A stretch of 64,000 nucleotides of DNA from Pontederia crassipes (lineage: Eukaryota > Streptophyta > Magnoliopsida > Commelinales > Pontederiaceae): assembly GCA_030549335.1 (NCBI GenBank), contig CM060198.1, positions 47,581,353-47,645,352 of the forward strand, written 5' to 3'. The translations under genes were made by a program, and so were the position numbers. The notes under the pieces were generated by a model. That model was not told the origin of the DNA. It worked only from the letters and a program-made list of their open reading frames with translations, and did no database searches. Numbering within the stretch: position 1 is the first letter of the stretch; the number at the start of each line of letters is the position of its first letter. Shown here piece by piece: positions 33,512-42,778 of this stretch.

Positions 33512-35225
33512 TGATGCATGCAAAATACAACATATTTTAGTTAATTATTTTAATTAAATTTTCTATAATTTGATCATGACATGCATCATTTTTAGTCACT
33601 TTTAATCATAATTCCGGATTTATCAATTTTAATTATTAAAATCTCTGAATATTTTAATTGTGGATGGATTAACTAAATTTTGATAAATATTTTGCAGGAA
33701 AAATCGAGATTTAAATGGATTGTGCTGTATCGGTCGAAATTCCGAAGAATTTATCATTACGGCCGAGATTATGATAAAAGATATCATTTTGGCCGAGATA
33801 TGGAGGGGGTAATGATAAGAAGTCTTTCCTTACGGCCGAAATTTGGAGGGCGTAATGGCATGAAGATGAAGGGTGTAACAATCAATTGATTTTATCTTTT
33901 GGGCGTAACAAGATAAGTTCCTTCCTTACGGCCGAGATTTGGAGGGAGTAAAAGAAATTTTATCTCTTTGGGAGTAAAGATAAAATAATTCCTTACGGCC
34001 GAGATTTGGAGGGGGTAATGGCAATGAAATCATTCTTTTGGCCGAGTTTATCTTTGGGCGTAAAAAGATAAGAAAGATTTATCTTTGGGCGTAATGATAA
34101 AATGATTTATCTTTGGCCGAGTTTATCTTATAATTTTAAAGTTAACCGTACGATGTTACGGCCGAGATCAAATTGAAGGCCGTCCGCACCCTATAAATAC
34201 GTGAAGAATTCGTCGTTTCAAGGTGTGCTCTGAAGTTCAGGTTTCTTCTACGGAGAGTCGTGAGCTCTGCAGGCTACGACCAAGAGGAGAGAGGTGCGAC
34301 GGCTGGAAGTTGATCGCGACCCTGATCAAGTCCAAGAGGCTGCCCGACTGTCTGCCCGTGATCCGAAGCTTCGACTTTTATCTATTTGGGTGTAATTCTT
34401 CCAATTATTATTATTTTATTATTATCTCTCCAGAATTTCTAGGATGAACTCCATATTTTTATTTATTTCATGTTAGGAGATTATTATTGAAGGGAAACTA
34501 TTTGGACCCTATATTATTTGTTTTAATCTTTTCTGATCAATTAGTTAATTGTGCTTAATGATTTTGATTTAATTATTTAGATTTCTGAGTTGAGTACTTA
34601 CCAGTTTGTGGATTATTTAATTTCAGAATTCATTAATTAAATTAATTGATTTTATGTGAAATTAATAATTGACATAAATTTGATAACTAGTGTGTGGAGA
34701 ATTAAGTTTATGTGGTCTGTTAATCTAACCAGTTTGTGGAGTGATTAATAGTCTAGGATTTTCATATTAATGCATCTTAATTTTAATCTTATCTGACGAA
34801 TACCAGTTTGTGGGACTTTAGGTTTGATTGAATTTAAGATAGTCTGATTTACCGGATTAAATAGCAGAATTACCAGTTTGAGGACTCTATGATGTTAATC
34901 TTGTAAATTAATAACTTGAGAAAATTCCTAATTCATCTTTAAAGATTAAATTTATCTTTTATGGTTCAAATATTTATCCTGATCTATTTTCATCCTAAGG
35001 CCTAACTTCAACACCATTATCTTATCTTTATCTTATTTTCTTTATTTCATTTCATAAAACTTCTTTCCAAAAATTAATGTTTTTCCTCTCTTATTAATTT
35101 ATAAATCCAGATATTGAATTAATAATATTCCTCGTGGGTTCGACACTCTTACTCCTTTTTACTATATTATTTGAGCGACTAGTGTACTTGCTAGCAAATT
35201 TTATTGTTACAAATACAACGCATCA
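33512..35225 (+). repeat. 3' LTR of the Athila-like element
   Basis: 1,714 bp, the same length as the 5' LTR, with about 25-30 substitutions and no net indel. The TATA box is at 34192-34199. It is followed by the target duplication ATCGG. Confidence 0.94.
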
Positions 35226-35242
35226 ATCGGCCATCGCCCACC

Positions 35243-36258
35243 TGTCATGGACTAAAGTTCCTGATTTAGAACTCTAGCATGACCGGCCTTGGAAACTTTC
35301 CTGCACGAAGATCCAAGCAGCCTGACCGGGCGTCCTCATGATGTCCGCACCAACACGCAGCGGAAGATAAATGGTGGAGACAAGACACAAGAGAAAAGCA
35401 CTCGAAGAGATGTGGGGGAAAGCAAGTATATTCGACTTCAGTGGGGACTCAATCGCTGCTTCGATTGAATGCTTAAAAGAGCCAACCCTATGGGTCTATA
35501 TATACATGAATGAGGAGAGTAACAACATTCACTCCCTCTGATATGGCCGAGATTCTAGGAATCCTCTCGATCTCCCTATTGAGAAGCTGAGATCTTTCTC
35601 CACGATCTTCTCAGTTGTTATCCGGGATCTCCTCTCGATTCTTCTAGATGATCTCGTCGGGTAATCCTCCACGATTCTCTCCATGCGCAAAACCCCCTTA
35701 GTTGGCGTGGGATCTTATCTTCAAGATTCCCTCTAATCTCCTCACCAGAAGCTGCCTGGAATGATCCTGCATGATCACCCCGAGATCCTGTTAGTTATCC
35801 TCCTCAATATCTGCAGGATTCTCCCTGATCTGCTCATCAGGTTGTTGGTTAGGATAATCCACCTGATTATCCCTGATCTTCTCCTCAAGATCTCCAACTA
35901 GAAAGATCCTCCTGATCCTCCTGATTTGTTGGGATAAGGTGGCTGGCCGAACTGCAAAGATCTTTCGTGATCTTCGCGGATATGGTGCAACTCCATCATA
36001 TCTTCGGTTGCCAACTTCCCTGCGAGTAACCAACGCTTGACCCTCGCGGCCAGTTGTCCTTCTCGACTTCTGCCAACCTTTCAGACACTTTGGGATGAGC
36101 TGAATTTGCTCGGGACAATATTGCCCCTCCCGGCTGCCAAAGTGTGCATCCTACCAAAACTTGCATTCTGCCAAAGTGGGCACTGTCTGCGTCCCAGCCT
36201 TGCCGCACACCATCCCACGCTGCTCCTAGGACGTAAATGAAGAATGGGGCGTGACACA
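35243..36258. mobile_element. Solo LTR of an unrelated retrotransposon
   Basis: 1,016 bp starting TGTCATGGAC and ending GGGCGTGACACA, with matching TGT...ACA ends, flanked by CCACC at 35238-35242 and 36259-36263. In CACTA 2 the corresponding place (about 42300) is uninterrupted (GGCCATCGCCCACTGCCTTCCTCCACC), confirming insertion. On the plus strand a TATA-like TCTATATATAC occurs at 35490-35500. The body repeats GATCCTC/GATCTTC-type words. Short frames within (for example 35791-36262) have no domain. The family cannot be assigned from an LTR alone. Confidence 0.82.
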
Positions 36259-36263
36259 CCACC

Positions 36264-36560
36264 TTCCTCCATCGCCGCCCGCCCCCATCCCTCTCCGGTT
36301 AAGAAGGTATGAGCCCGCCACCATGTTAAGTTAATTATTAATGCATGTAAGTTAAATACTATTTAATTACTTGAAACTATTACTGTTAAGTTAGTAACTA
36401 ATGCATACTACTTAATTACTTGAAATTATTATTGTTAAGTTAGTTACTAATGCATGTTATGTTAAATACTACTTAATTACTTGAAACTATTGTTGTTAAG
36501 TTAGTTACTAATACAAGTTAACTTAAATACTAGAACCTCATTTTGATAATTTTTTTTTCA
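36264..36560. repeat. CACTA internal region: GC block end and ~65-75 bp tandem repeat
   Basis: 36264-36310 closes the GC-rich block and reads CTCCGGTTAAGAAGGTATGAGCCCGCCACCATG, matching 42335-42370. 36325-36540 is about three tandem units of AATGCATG-AAGTTAAATACTACTTAATTACTTGAAACTATT-TTGTTAAGTTAGTTACT. The same array occurs in CACTA 2 at 42370-42560. Confidence 0.7.
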
Positions 36561-38664
36561 TAATTCTAGAATCTCTTTTTTATCATGTTTTCATAAATTT
36601 TACTAAGGATGTACTTCGACATTCTTGGTGATAAAATGGGATTATGATTCGACGATGAAATACTTGAAACATGTGATTTTGGACTCCATAAGTTCAAAAT
36701 CACACGGTTCAAATACACATTGTAGGCGATACACAGTAGGAGATAGAGTTTTTTAAATATTTTGCTTTTGTGACAATTGCTCCACCATCGATGGGGTACA
36801 TAGTCGGGACGACTCAATCGCACGATGATGATCATCATGTCACGTAGGTTATTTTTTTGTATATTCCATATTTTTAAATAGGAGCCAAATTTTATGTATT
36901 TTCTTATAATGACAGTTGCTACCCCACCGTCACCAGCGAGAATACCGGATGCTTCACCACATTCTATCATTGGCGAGCGACATCTTACACCAGATGATAT
37001 ATTTATTATTATTGATATTTCTCAATTAATTATATTAATTATTTTTTAATAATATCAGTTGCTATGCCGCCCATAGCACAAGCACCTAGCTCAATTCAAT
37101 CAGACGAGCGGATTGTCACTGATCATACTATGGTAAACATCAATCGAGGTGAGAATATTACTGTACATCTATCAATTATTTTTAATTTGGTATGACACTA
37201 ATGATTTATTATGTATTAGGGCCCGTAGATGATGTCGGACCTTCACAGCCTACCCCAATTGTACTGGATGATGATTCCTCTTCGAGTGATGAAGAGGAGT
37301 TACACAATAATGGGGTGGTCATTGTGAATAATATTGTTTGACCGGAAGTTAAATAAGTTGTACAAATTTTGTTATAGTTTTGATTATCATTGAAAATTAA
37401 TTCTTCTTTATAATTGGCAGGACCACTTTCATACCTGCTAGTACCATGCGAGAGGTTAGTGCTCTCGTTCTTTCTCACTTGCCGGAAGGGCAAAATCCTG
37501 GAAAGATGTCCCTATTCAAGTGCGAGATAACATTTTTCGAGCCTTTACTGTACGATCTTCTATTTGGGTTACATAATTTGATTTATACTATTTTAAAATT
37601 ACTAAGTTTTAATGTTTTATTTGTAGAAGGCAAATCAGTTTCATCCGGATCTAAGTTTAGGGACGATCCGGAGAGCTTTTGAGGAGGTCGCTGCGAAACG
37701 CCTCCGAAAATCGATTATACAAGTTTCGCAAGGTCGTCACTTTGGAGCAGACATACAAAGATGCCCAAGGCATATTAGGCGCTCGGTTTTGGAGTCCTTA
37801 TGTAGGAAGTAGGAAGTATGTTTACTTTTAAATTATTTTTATTAAATTTATAATTTTTGAAAATATAAGTATTTGATGTTCACAAAGGACAGATGAACGA
37901 TGACAAAGGAAGTCGAAAAAGACAAAAGTTAACCGTCTTTCGAAGCCCGAGGCACACATTCACACAGGGGGTCAATGCGATTTGACGAGCATCGACGGTG
38001 CATGATAATTTACATATAAATTCAATTTATCAAACTTTTGACTTTTACTTATATTATCAAATTTGAAACTTTATTGTAGGAGGAGAAAGAAGGCAGTCCC
38101 GTAGACTTTCATGTGGCTTCTGGTAAGTCTCATGACATGGTCATTTGGTTGTTGACGTTAGTGAACTATTTTTTTAAATACACAATGTTTAAATTTTTTA
38201 GGATGAGTATAATGCGAAAATGGCTGAAAAGTATGGAGATGATTCGAGTATCCAACCACTAGGTAATGTTTCTTCGTTGTGTCATGTTTTTAATTTGTGT
38301 TTCTTGATATATAATTTATATATTATATGATTGTATAATTTTTCTATTTTGTAGAGAACCCTGCTCTTTGGGAGGAGGTGGCCGGCATGACACGATGGGA
38401 TACTTGCGTGGCCTCGGCACAGCCGCTCAGATACCTAGGAGGATGAAGGATATGCAGGCAGTCCATCTGCTCCGAGTTCATCCGCTACACCTAATGTGAC
38501 GCAGTTATCATAGCAGCTATCGTAGCAGTTATTGGAGCATATATCACGGCAAGTGTCGTAGTAGTTAGCTCCGCTATTGCAGGCGATTCAGGGATTGATC
38601 CCGACGCAGAATCCATCCCCGCGAGGCCATGGACAGAGCATGTCTGGATCGAACGTCCGGAATG
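36561..38664 (+). pseudogene. Defective TNPA-like (Ptta/En/Spm) gene of CACTA 1
   Basis: A multi-exon gene aligned exon by exon with 46718-48840. Exon-like blocks bounded by GT/AG-type sites lie near 36909-36970, 37057-37150, 37219-37341, 37420-37545, 37625-37815, 37889-38005, 38077-38125, 38200-38263 and 38354-38520. Readable pieces: DDSSSSDEEE, STMREVSALVLSHLPEGQNPGKM and QRCPRHIR. About 60 bp coding for the FEATHKSRKTND core of the plant Transposase_24 domain are missing at 38120-38130. TNPA binds the subterminal GACGC motifs and cooperates with TNPD in excision. 36561-36720 is noncoding sequence equivalent to 42580-42740, where the TNPD gene is deleted. Confidence 0.7.
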
Positions 38665-38899
38665 ATAACAATAACTCCCAAACCTATGATAGAAACAAAC
38701 CATGAATACAAACTATGCTTTTGTTACTTATAAACTTATATATACATATAGTTTGTTAGTTCAGTTTATTATTTTTCATATTCTTATGTTAAATATTATG
38801 CCTGTGATGCTTTTATATTACTTGTGATACTTTTTATATTGCCTGTGATGAATATCAATGCATTTTTATATGCATTATACAATTTTATGGTGTGGGAGG

Positions 38900-39374
38900 A
38901 GGAAAAAATGAGGCTGGAATGGGTAAAAAAAATTGCAAGTAGCACCTCCATATCATTCGCGTCACAAAAGAACTTGATGCTGAGTTAAATATATCATTCT
39001 TAGCGCCATATTCACATCTCATTGACGACACGGATACCATCATATTTGCGTCACTTCCGCGCCTCCCTAGTGCCTAGATTAGCGACTCGTGGGCATCGGA
39101 ATAGTGCCTCAGACTTAGCGCCACCTGCGCGTCGACGTAGCGACACATTTCTTCTGCGCTCAGCCGAAAAACACGCGTCTTAATAACGTCGAGATAGCGT
39201 TAACACGCCTCATTTTTGTTGACTCTATTGTGACGCCAGTAGCCACCGATTTTTAGCGTCCCATAAATGCGGCGCTAGTTGAACGCGAATGAGACGCTCT
39301 TTATCACGGAGACGTAATAGCGCCTCCCGAGCGTTGCTAATCGTGGGTTGCTATTCCTCGATTTTCTTGTATTG
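38900..39374 (-). repeat. 3' subterminal array and terminal repeat of CACTA 1
   Basis: GCGTC/GACGC and AGCGCC/GGCGCT words recur through 38955-39345. The element ends ATTTTCTTGTATTG; the canonical end is TTTTCTTGTAGTG, present in CACTA 2 at 49552. The region is collinear with 49090-49552. From about 38665 to 38900 is AT-rich sequence without a gene. Confidence 0.78.
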
Positions 39375-40285
39375 TCCAGCCTCACTCCACAAGTGAGGTT
39401 CCCATTGGCTGCCACATACAAGAATGGCGCGTCGGTGCCCATCGGAGAGTACACGCCGACTCCGACTCCCTAGCACACCACCGCGTTGTTCTGCTTCTTT
39501 GATCGGACGGCGCAGGTGTGGGTGGAACCCATAGCAAGGCTGACGAACTTGGATGGGTCGGAGGACTCCGGAGGGCTGCACTGCCCATGATCATTGTTCC
39601 CACTGCAGATGACACGTCCTTTTTTTGTGATTCCATAGTCGTGGGACTCACCAGAGACGATGGCGGACATCTCCTCGTCCTTGAAAGCCGGGTAGATATT
39701 TTGCGCCTTGGAGCCCAGGCAAACGACCTTGTCTTCATCGTTGATGGCACAGAAGAAGCCTCTCCCGGAGGTGTGGGAGCGAAAATGGTCGGGGATACTC
39801 CACGGGTAGCTAGGGTTGGTGTGACATCACCCGATGAATGTGCCATCCTTGTCGGCGGTGCTGATCGGACCCTCGCCGACAGCGAGATCCCCAAGAGCGA
39901 CGTGAGTCTGATAAGCATTCAGCAAAATGTGGCTCATGATGCCCGAGCTATTACTATTACGGGCGTGTTTCCAACAGAAAAAACTAGTGCCGCCAGACTG
40001 AAGTCCACACGTGGTGTCGCGCCCGCTCGATACGGAGATGAAGGTGACATTTGGGTATATGTCGAATGCCTTCCGAGCGTAGCCCAAGGCTGAAATAGGT
40101 GAGCATTGGATGCTTCTAGGTATATCAATGCCGAGCATGCCGCATACGATGGCGATAGGGGCACCGCCGCCCTTAGTCGAGACTACGATGGCCAGAGATG
40201 AGGCAATGCCGAAAGCTTCTCCAAAATCAAAGGTTACGGCCATCACAGCAGCAACCACCACAACGATGACGAGGAGAAGCGGCAT
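39375..40285 (-). pseudogene. CRINKLY4-like copy B, N-terminal and repeat part
   Basis: The ATG at 40283-40285 opens a signal-peptide-like stretch (MPLLLVIVVVVAAVMAVTFD) and a frame closely related to copy A (VSSGRDTTCGLQSGGT, TSGRGFFCAI, IVSGESHDYGI, LAMGSTHTCAV). Two Trp codons have become stops: TGG to TGA after DGTFIG (near 39835) and TGG to TAG after NNAVVC (near 39474). One repeat cysteine is also lost (HDYG for HACG). At 39375 the frame is cut by the CACTA element and resumes at 19212. It was therefore the same truncated ectodomain gene, now dead. The plus-strand frame 39518-40093 is a shadow. Confidence 0.9.
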
Positions 40286-40358
40286 CGGATCTCGCAGTTT
40301 GAAGGTGTAATAAGAAAATGAGGTTTTTCTTAAAGATATACAAGAACGAACGGGAGCC

Positions 40359-40841
40359 TTTTTTTTTAAAGAAAATATTGCATTACCTAGTGGAAAGACT
40401 CAAAGAGTCATGATACAAAATAATGTCGAGGCCATGAGGAAGTCCATTGACCCAAAAATTCTCGCCATTTTGGCGGCCAAAAAGAGCTATAAAGTCAGTA
40501 GTCAAATTATAGTTTCTTGGGCAAAATACAAGTACAGATGGCGAGAGGCTATCAATAGAGCTCCGAATGTCAAAGATGATGCTGCGAATCTGCCAAGGGC
40601 ATATGCGAATATTCCTGATGATGTGACAAGGCTCTCCGAATCAATGTAAATTTTGACGTGAGTGGTCCGACAGGAGACAATGGCGTGAACCGCAAAGAGA
40701 AGCACCCAGATCTCGACGTGGAGGGCGGAGACAACAGAAATAGCACCAGCACCTACAAAAATAAGATTACCATAATGACTCTGGAGCAGAAAACCATTCA
40801 TCCGAATTGAGGATAACCTAATCCACAACGAATTCTGTGGG
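40359..40841 (-). mobile_element. 5'-truncated LINE (non-LTR retrotransposon) 3' end
   Basis: The minus strand encodes an RNase H-like C-terminal domain typical of plant LINE ORF2: residues SALHVEIWVLLFAVHA and HVKIYIDSESLV, where the conserved E and D of the RVT_3 domain are seen (40570-40740). It then runs into a 3' end with CTTTGAGTCTTTCCACTAGG and a poly(A) tail (T-run at 40359-40367). Only the last ~480 bp is present and it is frameshifted. It lies about 75-555 bp upstream of the copy B ATG, in sequence continuous in copy A. A clear target duplication was not found. Confidence 0.75.
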
Positions 40842-41167
40842 TGAATAAATAGTATTATTGTAAGGTCATAATAATTTGTGCACTCGTCATTCTAAACTTG
40901 TTGCCACTTTTGCTGTGTTACTTGATATGGAGATCTGCATGACCCTCAAATGTTGGATATCCTGACTTCAAGCCGGAAGATATCGCTGCTAGCTGGTGTA
41001 AGTGTGTAACAGAAAAGAAAAGAAGATGTAGTTGCTGGATTCCTACAATAGGAGTAAATATGTGAATAAGACCTAAAAGTTAATTAAAGTAATCAACATT
41101 TGATTTTGATGGATCTTGCTATGCACAATATACCAAGAACAACATAATATGTATTATTATAATTATC

Positions 41168-41217
<50 letters not shown>

Positions 41218-41321
41218 CCTTGGTTATAACTCGTTTACATCCTCGTTTTCTTTATTTAGTTCCTTGAAAATTTATCTTGATTTTTTGCACCATTCCTATT
41301 TCTAGCACTCTTTGAGTTTTT
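40842..41321. other. 5' flank of copy B, with palindromic ATA/TTA microsatellite
   Basis: 40860-41130 and 41270-41320 are collinear with 4085-4350 and 4480-4530 upstream of copy A. 41167-41215 is (ATA)n directly joined to (TTA)n, forming a near-perfect inverted repeat of about 49 bp that could fold into a hairpin. No gene is seen. Confidence 0.6.
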
Positions 41322-42064
41322 CTACAAATTAATCCATTTTCGTGTCACCTTGGAGACTCAATAGCGTCAACTTCGCGTCTAACTAGAGCCGCCAGCAATG
41401 TCGAAGCTATGGTGTCACTATTGGCGTCTCTACAGCGTCGCCAACTTGGAACGTGAACAAATTTTAGACGCTAGTTTGACGCTACGGGGTCACTAAACTT
41501 CTTTAGCGACTCAATAGCGTCTGTATTGCGCCGCCTTAGTCGACTTTTTATCCCGCTCGCTTAATCGGGCACATATAGACATATAAATACGCGTAGATAC
41601 TTATACTTATATATAATAAGTACATATATACATATTATTATCACTTAATCTCACACATATAAACATATACACATATATTCACTTCGAATACGTGTACATA
41701 TACACATTATCTATATATGACTCGCACATGTATAGACATATACATACACATATATATTTATAATACATATAGATAAACACATTGTTGTGACTTAATCTCC
41801 CACATGTAGACATATACAACGCATATATTACACACACATAAATATATACACACACACACAATTTTGTTATAGACACATATATATATAGATTTATAATTTT
41901 ATATACATACATGATAGATTGTCGGAAGGAAATAAAACAATTGGAACGGGGCACAATGAGATGAGATGCTATATTGATAAATAAAATCACATACATAATA
42001 GAAAATTTGAAATAGAAAAATAATTAGCGACTCTCTGGCGGCACAATTGAGGGACGCTAAGTCT

Positions 42065-42345
42065 ACATACACCGGCCTTCCACTGCCTCCTCCGCCTCCT
42101 CCTCCTCCGCCACCCTCCTCCTCCTCCGCCGCCATCCGCCTCCTCCGTCGCCTCCTCCACCGCGCCGATATCCGCCTCCGCCGCCCTCCGCCTCCACCGT
42201 CGCCTCCTCCTCCTCCTCCTCCTCCCCCCTCCGCTTCGTCCGCCCGCCGACTGTGCTCCTCCTCCTTGGCCGCCCTCTTGCTCCTTTGTTGGCCATCGCC
42301 CACTGCCTTCCTCCACCGCCACCCGTCGCCATTCCCCTCCGGTTA
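42065..42345. repeat. GC-rich CCGCCTCC low-complexity block of CACTA 2
   Basis: A degenerate trinucleotide run equivalent to 22680-23249 plus 35231-35241 and 36259-36300 in CACTA 1. Pro-rich frames (42047-42346) and Gly/Arg-rich antisense frames are compositional. It ends CTCCGGTTAAGAAGGTACGAG, where GGTACG could be a 5' splice site of the leader intron of the transposase transcript (inference). Confidence 0.65.
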
Positions 42346-42778
42346 AGAAGGTACGAGCCCGCCACCATGTTAAAGTTAATTATTAATGCATGAAGTTAAA
42401 TACTACTTGATTACTTGATAATTAATAACTAATGCATGTTAAGTTAAATACTACTTAATTACTTGATTGTTTTGTTGTTAAGTTAGTTAGTAATGCATGT
42501 TAAGTTAAATACTGCTTGATTACTTGAAACTATTGCTGTTAAGTTAGTTACTAGCTACTTAATTACCGGATAAATTTTTTTTTCATAATTCGAGAATCTC
42601 TTTTTGATCATGTTCTCATAACTTTTACTAAGGATGTACTTCGACATTCTTGGTGATAAAATGAGATTATGATTCAACGATGTACTTGAAACATGTGATT
42701 TTGAATTTCGTAAGTTCAAAATCACACATTTCAAGTACACGAATTTATTGACATATGGCTTAATGTTGTCCGTTACAG

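Larger units (their letters stand above)
23250..35225 (+). mobile_element. Athila-like Ty3/gypsy retrotransposon, complete structure
   Basis: 11,976 bp with two 1,714-bp LTRs (TGATGCATGC...ACGCATCA) and the perfect target duplication ATCGG (23245-23249, 35226-35230). It has a tRNA-Asp-type primer site, gag-protease, RT-RNase H, integrase and a polypurine tract. Integrase residues such as [20 protein letters not shown] and [16 protein letters not shown] are characteristic of the Athila group. The LTRs differ at roughly 25-30 positions by eye, so the insertion is fairly recent. Three lesions split pol: a frameshift at 28745-28769, a TAA at 29228-29230 and a frameshift near 30020. No envelope-like or ATHILA ORF-1 gene follows integrase, in contrast to the element at 56057-64000. 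Confidence 0.95.
19213..39374 (+). mobile_element. CACTA element 1, non-autonomous, interrupting CRINKLY4-like copy B
   Basis: It begins CACTAAAAGAAAAT at 19213 and ends ATTTTCTTGTATTG at 39374 (terminal TAGTG mutated to TATTG). It is flanked by the 3-bp duplication TCC (19210-19212 and 39375-39377), the CACTA target-size hallmark. Removing it and one TCC restores colinearity with uninterrupted copy A. It spans 20,162 bp, of which about 14.8 kb is nested retrotransposon DNA, leaving about 5.3 kb. Compared with CACTA element 2 it lacks the whole TNPD gene: the junction lies near 36720, joining sequence equivalent to about 42740 and to about 46900-46960. It keeps a defective TNPA region and both subterminal arrays. 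Confidence 0.92.
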
